A DNA stretch of 64,000 nt, from assembly GCA_000955785.1 (NCBI GenBank), contig JYOD01000047.1, positions 62,001-126,000 on the forward strand. The letters run 5' to 3'. A model generated the notes under the pieces. It did not search any database. It worked only from the letters and a program-made list of their open reading frames with translations, and was not told the origin of the DNA. Both the position numbers and the translations under genes were made by a program. This document shows positions 7,165 through 16,055 of the stretch, one piece after another; the first letter of the stretch is position 1, and each line of letters opens with the position of its first letter. Source of the stretch: Burkholderiaceae bacterium 16. Its GTDB lineage: Bacteria; Pseudomonadota; Gammaproteobacteria; Burkholderiales; Burkholderiaceae.

Positions 7165-8436
7165 ATGTCTGCACCCACTGCCTCCCTCCCAGCCGCCAGC
7201 GTCGCCGTGATCGGCGGCGGACCCGCGGGCCTGATGGCGGCCGAGGCGCTGGCGGGGCGCGGGTTTCGCGTGGACGTGTACGACGCCATGCCATCGGTCG
7301 GCCGCAAGTTCCTGATGGCCGGGCGCGGCGGCATGAACCTGACGCATTCCGAAGCCGCGCAGCCCTTCCTGGCGCGCTACGGCAGCCGCAGCGCGCAGAT
7401 CGCGCCGCTGCTGGCGGGCTTCGACCCGCAAGCGCTGCGCGACTGGGTGCACGGCCTGGGCATCGATACCTTCGTCGGCAGCTCGGGCCGTGTCTTTCCG
7501 ACCGACATGAAGGCGGCGCCGATGCTGCGCGCATGGCTGCACCGCCTGCGTGAAGCCGGCGTGCAGTTCCATATGCGGCATCGCTGGCTGGGCTGGGCGG
7601 ACGCCGGCGGCGACTCCCCCGGCAAGCTGTGCTTCGCCACGCCGGAAGGCGAGCGCGTGGTGCAGGCCAGCGCGGTGGTGCTGGCACTGGGCGGCGGCAG
7701 TTGGGCGCGGCTGGGCTCGGACGGCGCCTGGGTGCCGCTGCTTGCCGCGCGCGGCGCCGGGGTAGCGCCACTGCGCCCAGCCAACTGCGGTTTCGACGTA
7801 GCCTGGAGCGAGCACTTCCACACGCGCTTTGCCGGGCAGCCGGTGAAAGCGGTGGCGGTCGGCCTGCGCGACCGGGATGGCGTCGAACACTATCGCCAGG
7901 GCGAATTCGTCATCACCGCGGGCGGCATCGAGGGCAGTCTGGTGTATGCGCTAAGCGCGCCGATGCGCGACCTGCTCGAAGCCACGGGCGAAGCCGTGAT
8001 CCACCTCGACCTGGCGCCGGGCCTGAGTGCCGAACGGGTAGCCGAAGCGGTACAGCGCCCGCGCGGCGCGCGCTCGCTGTCGAGCCATCTGCAAAGCAAG
8101 CTCGGCATCACCGGCGTAAAGGCCGGACTGCTGCGCGAATGCCTGTCGAAGGAAGCGTTTGCCGATCCCGCCCGGCTGGCGGTGGCGCTCAAGGCGCTGC
8201 CCTTGCGCCTGCTGCGCGCGCGCCCGATCGACGAAGTGATCAGCAGCGCGGGCGGTGTCGAGTTCGAGGCGCTGGACGCCGCTCTGATGCTGCGCGCCAT
8301 GCCTGGCGTGTTCTGCGCCGGCGAGATGCTGGACTGGGAAGCGCCCACCGGCGGCTACCTGCTGACCGCCTGCTTTGCCAGCGGGCGTGCCGCCGGCCTG
8401 GGCGCGGCGGCCTATCTGGAAGCCGCCGGGGAGTAA
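7165..8436 (+). CDS. TIGR03862-type FAD-dependent flavoprotein (HI0933/BaiN-like)
   Basis: The product is 423 residues. The Rossmann FAD-binding motif VAVIGGGPAGLMAAEALA lies at residues 12-29, and the family signature GRKFLMAGRGGMNLTHSE at about 52-69. The C-terminal second FAD-contact region reads GVFCAGEMLDWEAPTGGY, followed by the closing GRAAGLGAAAYL helix. These place it in the HI0933-like group of NAD(P)/FAD oxidoreductases, whose members include BaiN. The physiological substrate is unknown for this subgroup. It ends 17 bases from the stop of the converging second flavoprotein. Confidence 0.88.
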   Translation: MSAPTASLPAASVAVIGGGPAGLMAAEALAGRGFRVDVYDAMPSVGRKFLMAGRGGMNLTHSEAAQPFLARYGSRSAQIAPLLAGFDPQALRDWVHGLGIDTFVGSSGRVFPTDMKAAPMLRAWLHRLREAGVQFHMRHRWLGWADAGGDSPGKLCFATPEGERVVQASAVVLALGGGSWARLGSDGAWVPLLAARGAGVAPLRPANCGFDVAWSEHFHTRFAGQPVKAVAVGLRDRDGVEHYRQGEFVITAGGIEGSLVYALSAPMRDLLEATGEAVIHLDLAPGLSAERVAEAVQRPRGARSLSSHLQSKLGITGVKAGLLRECLSKEAFADPARLAVALKALPLRLLRARPIDEVISSAGGVEFEALDAALMLRAMPGVFCAGEMLDWEAPTGGYLLTACFASGRAAGLGAAAYLEAAGE

Positions 8437-8453
8437 GGCCGCCCGGAGGGCGC

Positions 8454-10076
8454 TCAGGCCGCCTTGCCGTTGACGATGCTCAATGCGACCGCCTCGGCCA
8501 CCTCGATGCCATCGATGGCCGCCGAGTAGATGCCGCCCGCATAGCCTGCGCCTTCGCCGGCCGGGTACAGGCCTTCCACATTCATGCTCTGGTAGTCACC
8601 CTTGCGGCGGATGCGCAGCGGCGAAGACGTGCGCGTTTCCACACCGGTCAGCACGGCATCGTGCATGGCATAGCCAGCGATCTTCTTGTCTAGTTCGGGT
8701 AGTGCTTCGCGGATGGCCTCGATCACGTAGTCGGGCAGCGCGGTCGAAAGATCGGTCGGCGTAACGCCTGGCTTGTATGAAGGCTCGACCGAGCCCATCG
8801 CGGTGGAAGGCCGGCGCGCGATAAAGTCGCCCACCAGTTGCGCCGGCGCGTTGTAATTGCGCCCGCCGAGTTCGAACGCGCGCTCTTCCCAGTGGCGCTG
8901 GAAGGCAATGCCGGCCAGCGGGCCGCCAGGGAAATCCTCCGGCGTGATGCCGACCACGATGCCGGCATTGGCATTGCGCTCGGCGCGGACGTACTGGCTC
9001 ATGCCGTTGGTGACCACGCGGCCCGGTTCCGACGCCGCGGCCACCACCGTGCCGCCGGGGCACATGCAGAAGCTGTAGACCGCGCGGCCGTTGCTGGCGT
9101 GGTGCACGACCTTGTAGTCGGCGGCGCCCAGCAGCTTGTTGCCGGCGAACTTGCCGAAGCGGCTGCTGTTGATCATGCCCTGCGGATGCTCGATGCGGAA
9201 GCCCAGCGAGAACGGCTTGGCCTCCATGAACACACCGCGTTCAAACAGCATCTCGAAGGTGTCGCGCGCGCTGTGGCCCACCGCCAGGATGACGTGGTCG
9301 GCCTCCAGGTACTCGCCATTGGACAGCTTGAGGCCGCGCACCTTGCCGCGCTCGATGTGGATATCCTCGACCCGGGTCTCGAAACGGATCTCGCCGCCGA
9401 GCGAGAAGATCTCGGCGCGCATCTTCTCCACCATGCTGACCAGGCGGAAGGTACCGATGTGCGGACGCGCGAGATAGAGGATGTCTTCCGGCGCGCCGGC
9501 CTTGACGAACTCGTCGAGCACCTTGCGGCCGTAGTGCTTCGGATCCTTGATCTGGCTGTACAGCTTGCCGTCGGAGAAGGTGCCGGCGCCGCCCTCGCCG
9601 AACTGCACGTTCGACTCGGGATTGAGCACGCTCTTGCGCCACAGGCCGAAGGTGTCCTTGGTGCGCTCGCGCACTTCCTTGCCGCGCTCCAGGATGATGG
9701 GCTTGAAGCCCATCTGCGCCAGGATCAGGCCAGCCAGCAATCCGCACGGCCCCATGCCGATCACCACCGGCCGCAAGGCCGTGCCCGGCGCCGGTGCCTG
9801 CGCGACGAAGCGGTAGACCATGTCCGGCGTCACGCTCCAGTTCGGCTTGCCGGCCATGCGCTTGATCGCCGCCGCCTCGTCCGTGACTTCGATATCGATG
9901 ATGTAGGTGAGCTTGATATCGGAGCGCTTGCGGGCATCGTGCGCGCGTCGGAACACGGTGAATCCGGTCAGGCCGTCGGCCTTGACGCCGATGTCGGCGA
10001 GGCGCGCGAGGACGGCGGCCTTCAGATCGCTCTCGGCATGATCGAGCGGGAGTTTGACTTCACTTAGACGTAGCAT
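8454..10076 (-). CDS. FAD-dependent dehydrogenase (COG2509 type)
   Basis: The product is 540 residues. An N-terminal domain of about 95 residues (MLRLSEVKLPLDHAE..., with RRAHDARKRSDI) precedes the FAD Rossmann motif VVIGMGPCGLLAGLILAQMG (about 105-124). Family landmarks follow: VQFGEGGAGTFSDGKL and the C-terminal GLYPAGEGAGYAGGIYSAA. The C-terminal region carries the Asp-containing second FAD motif. COG2509 proteins are widespread, uncharacterised flavoproteins, often annotated as electron-transfer or geranylgeranyl-reductase-like. The gene is convergent with the HI0933-type flavoprotein and divergent from the SSB-like gene. Confidence 0.88.
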   Translation of the reverse strand: MLRLSEVKLPLDHAESDLKAAVLARLADIGVKADGLTGFTVFRRAHDARKRSDIKLTYIIDIEVTDEAAAIKRMAGKPNWSVTPDMVYRFVAQAPAPGTALRPVVIGMGPCGLLAGLILAQMGFKPIILERGKEVRERTKDTFGLWRKSVLNPESNVQFGEGGAGTFSDGKLYSQIKDPKHYGRKVLDEFVKAGAPEDILYLARPHIGTFRLVSMVEKMRAEIFSLGGEIRFETRVEDIHIERGKVRGLKLSNGEYLEADHVILAVGHSARDTFEMLFERGVFMEAKPFSLGFRIEHPQGMINSSRFGKFAGNKLLGAADYKVVHHASNGRAVYSFCMCPGGTVVAAASEPGRVVTNGMSQYVRAERNANAGIVVGITPEDFPGGPLAGIAFQRHWEERAFELGGRNYNAPAQLVGDFIARRPSTAMGSVEPSYKPGVTPTDLSTALPDYVIEAIREALPELDKKIAGYAMHDAVLTGVETRTSSPLRIRRKGDYQSMNVEGLYPAGEGAGYAGGIYSAAIDGIEVAEAVALSIVNGKAA

Positions 10077-10307
10077 GGGAACCTGGAATTCTGCGGCCGG
10101 TGGGTCGGCCCTGGAAGGGGCGCTGACTGCACTCTGGTTGAGCGTCGGGCTGGCCGGACCGCAATTTTATCGTTTTTAGGGCCAGGGTCCGCATTCTCTG
10201 CCACGAGGCCACGAAATTGTGAGATCTTCCGCACCCCGGCAAGGTCGAAACGTGTCCCGGCACGCATTGCCCGCAGCCCAACCAGACAATCCCAGGAAGG
10301 AAGAAAA

Positions 10308-10613
10308 ATGATCGACGCACTAGTCAGCGGTCGGCTCCACGGCCATGCCAGCGAGCGTACCGGCCAGGGCGGCAGCCTATACGTCACCGCCAAGCTCAAG
10401 GCCGCGGTCAACGACGGCGATACCGTCATCGTCAACGTGATCGCCTTTGCCGACAAGGTGCGCGCCGCGCTGCTGGCGCTGGAGGATGGCGAGTCGGTGG
10501 CGCTGTCGGGCAGCCTGACGCCCAAGGTCTGGACCGACAAGAACGGCGACACCCGGCCCGCGCTGGACCTGGTGGCGCATGCCATGCTGAGCGCCCACGA
10601 CCGCCAGGACTGA
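10308..10613 (+). CDS. Short single-stranded DNA-binding (SSB-like) OB-fold protein
   Basis: The product is 101 residues, with GGAAGG a few bases before the ATG. The sequence follows the SSB OB-fold core: VSGRLHGHASERTGQGGSL, then a central strand INVIAFADKVRAALLAL and SVALSGSLTPKVW, as in the ssDNA-binding face of SSB. It stops directly after the OB-fold (HAMLSAHDRQD) and lacks both the flexible linker and the acidic DDDIPF-type tip that recruits partners in canonical SSB. It is therefore a paralogue, not the replicative SSB. It converges with the dehydratase gene, 16 bases apart. Confidence 0.8.
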   Translation: MIDALVSGRLHGHASERTGQGGSLYVTAKLKAAVNDGDTVIVNVIAFADKVRAALLALEDGESVALSGSLTPKVWTDKNGDTRPALDLVAHAMLSAHDRQD

Positions 10614-10629
10614 GCGGCGCGCCAGCCCT

Positions 10630-11613
10630 TCAGTCCTGCGCCGGCTGTGCCGTCTGCACCAGGGCGGCAAAGCGGGCCAGGTCCACATTGCCGCCGGACA
10701 GCAGCACGCCCACGCGCTTGCCGCTCACGGCAACCCGCCTGGCGAACACGGCCGCGGCCGCCAGGCAGCCGGTCGGCTCGACGATCATCTTCATGCGGCT
10801 GGCGAAGAATGCCATGGCTTCGACCAGTTCCGCGTCGCTGACCGTCACCACATCGTCCACCAGGCTGCGCAGCACCGGGAAGGTGAGCTGGCCGAGATGC
10901 TGCGTCTGGGCGCCGTCGGCGAGCGTGGCAGGGGTATCGATGTGGACGATCTTGCCGGTGCGCAAGCTGCGCTGGCCGTCGTTGCCGGCCTCGGGCTCCA
11001 CGCCGATCACCAGGCAGTCCGGGTTGAGCGCGCGCGCAGCCACGGCGCAGCCCGACAACAGGCCGCCGCCGCCCAGCGGGGTCAGCAGCACATCCAGCGG
11101 CCCGGCCTGCTCGAACAATTCCTTGGCGGCCGTGCCCTGCCCGGCCATCACATGTGGATGATCGTAAGGCGGGATCAGCGTCAGGCCTTGCTCCTGCGCC
11201 AGACGGCGCCCGATGGCTTCGCGATCTTCGGTATAGCGGTCGTACAGCACCACTTCGCCGCCATAGCCGCGGGTGGCGGCGATCTTGATAGCGGGCGCAT
11301 CGCGCGGCATCACGATCACCGCGCGCACGCCGAACAGGCGCGCCGACAGGGCGATCGCCTGCGCATGGTTGCCCGAGGAAAACGCGATCACCCCGCCCGC
11401 GCGCTGCTCGGGCGTGAACTGCGCGATGGCGTTATAGGCGCCGCGAAACTTGAACGCGCCCATGCGCTGGAAATTCTCGCACTTGAAAAACAGCTGCGCG
11501 CCGCTTGCCGCATCGGCGGTAGTGGAAGTCATCACCGGGGTGCGGTGCGCCACGCCCTCCAGGCGGCGGTGAGCCTGGACCACGTCGTCATAGGAAATTG
11601 CCAGTTCGGTCAT
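10630..11613 (-). CDS. Threonine/serine dehydratase-like PLP enzyme
   Basis: The product is 327 residues from the ATG at 11613; an ATG 15 bases further upstream is disfavoured because the GGAGAG ribosome site lies inside that extension. The PLP-lysine motif of fold-type II enzymes is present (QRMGAFKFRGAYNA, about residues 46-59), as are the Gly-rich phosphate loop LGGGGLLSG and the Ser-Gly-Gly-Asn near the C-terminus. There is no regulatory ACT domain, so it is the short catabolic form (TdcB-like) or serine racemase-like rather than biosynthetic IlvA. The reaction would be deamination of L-threonine or L-serine to 2-oxo acids; substrate choice is inference. Confidence 0.88.
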   Translation of the reverse strand: MTELAISYDDVVQAHRRLEGVAHRTPVMTSTTADAASGAQLFFKCENFQRMGAFKFRGAYNAIAQFTPEQRAGGVIAFSSGNHAQAIALSARLFGVRAVIVMPRDAPAIKIAATRGYGGEVVLYDRYTEDREAIGRRLAQEQGLTLIPPYDHPHVMAGQGTAAKELFEQAGPLDVLLTPLGGGGLLSGCAVAARALNPDCLVIGVEPEAGNDGQRSLRTGKIVHIDTPATLADGAQTQHLGQLTFPVLRSLVDDVVTVSDAELVEAMAFFASRMKMIVEPTGCLAAAAVFARRVAVSGKRVGVLLSGGNVDLARFAALVQTAQPAQD

Positions 11614-11673
11614 TGTGTTGCTCTCCATGTATGCATTGCCTGCATTACCGCGCCACCAATGGCGCTCCCGGCG

Positions 11674-12030
11674 TTACCTCGCCAGCCAGCGGGCCCACCA
11701 GGCCCGCGCCGGCGGCGGCTGAAGCCGCAGCGTGGCTGCTCGCCGCGCCAGCACTTCCACCCAGCCCGCCGGCAGTTCCGCCGCGCTCCCGGCCTGCAGG
11801 CGCCGGGGCTGGCGCCACATGGTGCCGGCCAGCCAGCGCGGCGGCTCGGCCAGGTCCACCTCGCCCTCCAGCACATAAAGCGTGGTACCGGCCTGGGCAT
11901 GGAACCGTAGCACACGGCTGGTTTCGAGGTCGAGCGTCTGCGCTTGCGGCACGGTCCCGGCCAGCATGGCGTGGGCAGGCTGCACCGACTGGACGGCGGG
12001 GATGATCGGGTCTGAACGATAGCTTTGCAT
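11674..12030 (-). CDS. DUF2917 domain protein
   Basis: The product is 118 residues from the ATG at 12030. It shows the DUF2917 layout: a beta-rich segment with a Leu-Asp-Leu entry (QTLDLETSRVLRF), then TLYVLEGEVDLAEPPRW and an arginine/tryptophan-rich C-terminus. The fold would be a small cupin-like or beta-roll module; the function is unknown. It is transcribed divergently from the MocR regulator, and the operator-like repeats lie between them, so it is a probable target of that regulator. That regulatory link is inference from position. Confidence 0.78.
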   Translation of the reverse strand: MQSYRSDPIIPAVQSVQPAHAMLAGTVPQAQTLDLETSRVLRFHAQAGTTLYVLEGEVDLAEPPRWLAGTMWRQPRRLQAGSAAELPAGWVEVLARRAATLRLQPPPARAWWARWLAR

Positions 12031-12138
12031 GATGCCGGCTCCCTGGCGTTGACATGGTTCCAGACTACCGGGCCACACCGGACCAAAACAGGCACACGCC
12101 AGCGGCTTGTGAACCATAACAGAGGCGCGACCAACTCA

Positions 12139-12171
12139 TCTGTTACGATACAGAAGCATTACATCTGTATC
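12139..12171. promoter_or_regulatory. Nested inverted repeats, probable MocR operator
   Basis: A perfect 8-bp inverted repeat, GATACAGA (12147-12154) and TCTGTATC (12164-12171), overlaps a second dyad TCTGT(12139)...ACAGA(12154). ATCTGT also recurs as a direct repeat. The element sits 35-67 bases upstream of the MocR start and 109 bases from the DUF2917 start, where an autoregulatory operator of a GntR/MocR protein is expected. Confidence 0.6.
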
Positions 12172-12205
12172 TGTTGCGCCGGCTCCCGCCGCGCCACCAT
12201 GCCGC

Positions 12206-13684
12206 ATGGAATCCGCCCCGCTTTATCGCCAGCTCGCCCAGCACTACCTGCATGCCATCGAAACCGGGGCACTGAAGCCGGGAGATCGCATCCCCTCCGT
12301 GCGCACCCTGATGGAACTGCATGGCGTGAGTTTGTCCACCGCGCTGCAAGCCTGCCGGCAGATGGAAAGCGATGGCCTGCTCGAAGCCAGGCCGCGCTCG
12401 GGCTATTTCGTGCGGCATACCCGCCACAAGCCGCTGGCGCCGATCGAGGAACCCGCCGCCACGCTGCCGGACCCCGCGCAGTACGTCGGCATCCATGAGC
12501 GCATTTCCGCCATCACCGCACGCGGTCGCCAGCTTCCGGTCGAGGTGAGCTTCGCCGGCGCCTGCGGCGCGCCGGCACTCTACCCGGCCGAGGCCTTGCG
12601 CAATGCCGCGGCGCGCGCGCTGCGGCGCCACCCGCATCTGTTCGGCAGCGCCGCCGACGCCGAAGGGCACCCGGCTTTTCGCGCCGTGCTGGCGCGGCAC
12701 GCACTGCTTTCGCGCATCACCGTGGCGCCCGAAGACATCATGGTCACCCATGGCTGCACGGAAGCCCTCAACCTTGCCCTGCGCGCGGTGGCGCGCCCGG
12801 GCGACGTGATTGCCGTGGAGTCGCCCACCTACTACGGCCTGCTGCAGATACTGGAAAGCCTGGGCATGCGGGCGTTGGAGATTCCCAGCAGCCCGCAGAC
12901 CGGCATCTCGCTCGACGCGCTGGAACTGGCGGCACAAACCTACGACAACATCCGCGCCGTGGTGGTGGTGCCGAACCTGCAGAATCCGCTGGGCAGCATC
13001 ATGCCGGACGCCAACAAGGCGCAACTGGTGGCATGGTGCGAGCAGCGCGCCATCGCGCTGATCGAGGACGACTGCTTCTCCGCGCTGGCGGACAGCGACG
13101 CGCCGCTGGCCGCGCTCAAGGCCTGGGACCGCAGCGGCGGCGTGATCCATTGCGCCTCGTTGCACAAGATCCTGGCCCCTGGCATGCGGCTGGGCTGGAT
13201 TGCCGCGGGCAGATGGCAGGCGCGCGTGGAGATGCTCAAGTACAGCCAGTCGCGGCCCAACGAACTGCTGGCGCAGATCGCGGCCGCCGAGTACATGGGG
13301 TCAGGCGCCTTCGAGCGCCACCTGCGGCGCCTGCGCGAGCAACTGCGCAGCCAGCGCGGGCAGGTGGCGCAAGCGATTGCCGCCGAGTTCCCCGCGGGCA
13401 CGCGCGCCTCCAACCCGAACGGCGGCCTGCACCTGTGGGTGGAGTTGCCGGGATCGGTATCGTCCGAGACGGTGTTCGACCAGGCCATGGAGGCTGGCAT
13501 CCGCGTGGTGCCCGGCGTAATGTTCTCCAACTCCAACCGCTTCGACCATTTCCTGCGGCTCAATTGCGGCACGCCGTACTCGCCTGCCATCGAGCGCGCG
13601 CTGCGCACGCTTGCTGGCGTGGTGGCGCGCGTGGCCGACAAGCCAGGGCCACAGGGCGGGGCGGGAGCCGCGCTCAGCGGCTGA
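12206..13684 (+). CDS. MocR-family regulator (GntR DNA-binding + aminotransferase domain)
   Basis: The product is 492 residues. Residues 1-75 form a GntR winged helix (PLYRQLAQHYLHAIETG, then GDRIPSVRTLMELHGVSLST). Residues 110-480 are a fold-type I aminotransferase-like domain with the PLP-binding Lys in ASLHKILAPGMRLGWIA and the Asp pairing motif in IEDDCFS. Such proteins sense PLP or an amino-compound adduct and regulate neighbouring genes; known relatives include PdxR, GabR and TauR. No pdx, gab or tau gene is adjacent, so the effector is not evident. The gene is divergent from the DUF2917 gene, with operator-like repeats between. Confidence 0.9.
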   Translation: MESAPLYRQLAQHYLHAIETGALKPGDRIPSVRTLMELHGVSLSTALQACRQMESDGLLEARPRSGYFVRHTRHKPLAPIEEPAATLPDPAQYVGIHERISAITARGRQLPVEVSFAGACGAPALYPAEALRNAAARALRRHPHLFGSAADAEGHPAFRAVLARHALLSRITVAPEDIMVTHGCTEALNLALRAVARPGDVIAVESPTYYGLLQILESLGMRALEIPSSPQTGISLDALELAAQTYDNIRAVVVVPNLQNPLGSIMPDANKAQLVAWCEQRAIALIEDDCFSALADSDAPLAALKAWDRSGGVIHCASLHKILAPGMRLGWIAAGRWQARVEMLKYSQSRPNELLAQIAAAEYMGSGAFERHLRRLREQLRSQRGQVAQAIAAEFPAGTRASNPNGGLHLWVELPGSVSSETVFDQAMEAGIRVVPGVMFSNSNRFDHFLRLNCGTPYSPAIERALRTLAGVVARVADKPGPQGGAGAALSG

Positions 13685-13869
13685 GGGCCGGTAGCCACGG
13701 CCGGCACCGGGCAAAGCAAGCGGCCCGGAGCGCAGCATCCGTCGCCCGGCGCCACCATTCGCTCCTCCCATCGCGCCGTTCATCGCAGCACCCTAGGCAT
13801 CCTCGGGGGCTGCCGGCATCCTTGCGAACATTGCCGAAACCGGCAGTCCACGCTCACAAGGAGAACCAG

Positions 13870-14283
13870 ATGCCGCACCCCTCCCTCCCCCTTGCCGTCG
13901 AGACCGTGGGTTCCACCTTGCGCCTTTGCACGGCTCGCCGCGCCGACCAGGCGCATCGTCTGGCGCCGCGCGCGGACATCCGCGAGACCAAGGCTGGCCA
14001 TGACGCGAAGGACGGCACCGGACACACGAAGCATGATCAAGGACAAAGCGGACATGCCTTGCTTGCCGATACCATCGGCCATGTTCCTGTCCAGACAGTC
14101 ACCGACATGACTTACGCCCAAACCGCAGCCGGCGGCAAGCTCGACGAGCTGCGCACGCTGGCCGCCCATCTGACCGCCGGCTCGCTGCTGCAGGCGGCCA
14201 CGCTGCAACTGATTGCCGAGCAAGAAAAATCGCCGCACGGGCACACGCCCGCGCGCATTGCCGAGCTTTCCCGCCAGGCCTGA
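13870..14283 (+). CDS. Hypothetical protein, 137 residues
   Basis: The ATG at 13870 has AAGGAG six bases upstream, a better ribosome site than most genes in the window. The N-terminal half is rich in His, Arg and Asp (TKAGHDAKDGTGHTKHDQG) and probably disordered. The C-terminal 60 residues (LDELRTLAAHLTAGSLLQAATLQLIAEQ, seen from about residue 90) look like a two-helix bundle. An internal ATG at 14107 would give only this part. No family recognised. It stands alone between the MocR and GGDEF genes. Confidence 0.55.
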   Translation: MPHPSLPLAVETVGSTLRLCTARRADQAHRLAPRADIRETKAGHDAKDGTGHTKHDQGQSGHALLADTIGHVPVQTVTDMTYAQTAAGGKLDELRTLAAHLTAGSLLQAATLQLIAEQEKSPHGHTPARIAELSRQA

Positions 14284-14482
14284 GCGGCGGGAAAGCGCCT
14301 TCGGCAACCAGCCAGGCGTGTTTTTACACCACACACTCCCCATTTCTTCCTCTGCTGCCATATGCTATCGCCCGTAGCGAGCATGGCGGCAGCCTTCCCG
14401 GCAGATTCCGGATGGCCCGATCAGCCGTGCCGCCTGCGTTCCGGCCCGGCTGGCGCGCTTATCGGGAAAGGGAGAAAAGAGA

Positions 14483-15961
14483 TTGGTAGCCACGACTGAG
14501 GTGTCGCGTATCGACGCCGAATACAAAACCTTGTTCCAGCTCGCGCCAGTCTCGCTGTGGCTTGAAGACTTCAGCGCGGTGCGCGAGTACTTCGAGGTCC
14601 TGCGCGCGCAGGGCGTCACCGACCTGCGCAGCTACCTGCGCACCCATCCGCAGGAAGTCGCCGGTTGTTCGGCACGGATCCGGGTGCTGGATGTGAACCG
14701 GCGCACGCTCGACCTCTTTCGCGCCTCGGACCTTTCCGACCTCGTCAGCAATCTCGATACCGTCTTTCGCGACGATATGTTCGACCAGCACGTCGAGGAA
14801 CTCGCCCAGCTATGGGACGGCGGGTTGCGTTTTTCCAGCCAGACCGTCAACTACACGCTGGAAGGCAAGCGGCTGGACATCCGGCTGGAGGCTACTGTCA
14901 TGCCCGGCTACGAGGCGACGTGGGAACGCGTGCTGCTGTCGATCGAGGACATCACCGCGCGCGTCGCTACCGAACACGAGCTGCGCCGCAGCGAGCAATA
15001 CGCGATGGGCTTGTTCGAGCATTCGCCGGTCTCGCTATGGGTCGAGGATTTCAGCGCGGTCAAGCTGCTGCTGGACGAAGTACGCGGCGCGGGCATCACG
15101 GATTTCCGCACCTTCCTCAACGTGCACCCGGATTTTATTTCGCGCTGCATGCAGGAGATCCGCGTACTCGACGTCAACCAGCAAACCCTGCTGATGTTCA
15201 GCGCGTCGTCCAAGCGGGAACTGCTGTCGCGCCTGGGCGATGTGTTCCGCGACAATATGCGCATCCAGTTCGCCGAGCAGCTGATCGACCTCTGGAACGA
15301 AAAGCTCTGGCAGCAGCGCGAGGTGGTCAACTACGCGCTGGATGGCCGGCCGGTGGATGTGTTCATGCAGTGGTCGGTCTTTCCCGGCCACGAGGCGGAC
15401 TGGGATCAGGTGCTGGTCTCCCTGACCGATATCACCGCGCGCAAGAAGGCCGAGGCCTATGTCGAGTTCCTGGGCAAGCACGACGTGCTGACCAAGCTCT
15501 ACAACCGCGCGTACTACGAAGACGAACTCGCGCGCCTGGGCCGCAAGGGCCCGTGGCCGGTCAGCGTGATCGCGGTGGACCTCAACGGGCTGAAGCTGGT
15601 CAACGACCAGCTCGGCCACGGCGACGGAGACGCCTTGCTGCGCCGTACCGGCGAGGCGCTGAAGAAGGCCGTTGGCGAGCAGGCTTGCGTGGCCCGTGTG
15701 GGGGGCGATGAGTTCATGATATTGCTGCCGGCGCGCGACGAACGCGGCGCGTCCACGGTGGTCGAGCAGATCCATCAGGTGGTCGAGCTCAACAACCAGT
15801 TCTATCCGGGCACCGCGCTCAGCCTGTCGATCGGCACGGCAAGCTGCAGTGCCGGCGATCGCCTGAGCGACACCGTCAAGCTGGCCGACTCGCGCATGTA
15901 CCAGGCCAAGCGCGCCCATTACGAAGCGCTCGACGACGAGCGCGAACGCCGGCGCCGATAG
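14483..15961 (+). CDS. Tandem-PAS diguanylate cyclase (PAS-PAS-GGDEF)
   Basis: The product is 492 residues with a TTG start preceded by AAGGGAG. Two homologous PAS domains (about 10-150 and 170-310) are clear internal duplicates: PVSLWLEDFSAV and PVSLWVEDFSAV open them, and RIRVLDVNRRTL and EIRVLDVNQQTL recur later; each ends in a D-I-T-A-R PAC signature. The GGDEF domain (about 325-480) has an intact active site, VGGDEF at 406-411, so c-di-GMP synthesis is expected. The RxxD inhibitory site normally upstream reads GEQA, so product inhibition is probably absent. There is no membrane segment: it is a cytosolic sensor. A strong terminator follows. Confidence 0.9.
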   Translation: MVATTEVSRIDAEYKTLFQLAPVSLWLEDFSAVREYFEVLRAQGVTDLRSYLRTHPQEVAGCSARIRVLDVNRRTLDLFRASDLSDLVSNLDTVFRDDMFDQHVEELAQLWDGGLRFSSQTVNYTLEGKRLDIRLEATVMPGYEATWERVLLSIEDITARVATEHELRRSEQYAMGLFEHSPVSLWVEDFSAVKLLLDEVRGAGITDFRTFLNVHPDFISRCMQEIRVLDVNQQTLLMFSASSKRELLSRLGDVFRDNMRIQFAEQLIDLWNEKLWQQREVVNYALDGRPVDVFMQWSVFPGHEADWDQVLVSLTDITARKKAEAYVEFLGKHDVLTKLYNRAYYEDELARLGRKGPWPVSVIAVDLNGLKLVNDQLGHGDGDALLRRTGEALKKAVGEQACVARVGGDEFMILLPARDERGASTVVEQIHQVVELNNQFYPGTALSLSIGTASCSAGDRLSDTVKLADSRMYQAKRAHYEALDDERERRRR

Positions 15962-15971
15962 CGCACCGCAA

Positions 15972-16009
15972 ACAGAAAGGGCCGGCGTCAGCCGGCCCTT
16001 TCTGTTTTT
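15972..16009 (+). terminator. Rho-independent terminator after the GGDEF gene
   Basis: A 15-bp perfect stem (15972-15986 with 15991-16005) has the loop GTCA and a T-tract. It can also serve the converging LpxO-like gene weakly. Confidence 0.92.
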
Positions 16010-16010
16010 G

Positions 16011-16042
16011 CGCGCCGCGGTCCGCTCAGGGACCGCGGCGCG
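16011..16042. repeat. Perfect 13-bp GC hairpin without U-tract
   Basis: CGCGCCGCGGTCC (16011-16023) pairs with 16030-16042 around a 6-nt loop. It follows the GGDEF terminator directly and lies 14 bases downstream of the LpxO-like stop. It lacks a T-run in both directions, so it is more likely a 3'-end stabiliser or palindromic element than a terminator. Confidence 0.6.
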
Positions 16043-16055
16043 TTTGAAGCTCGCG

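Noticed and set aside
6616..7890. A 424-codon version of the small secreted protein.
   Set aside because: The upstream part is antisense to the flavoprotein gene; the start at 6993 gives a signal peptide immediately.
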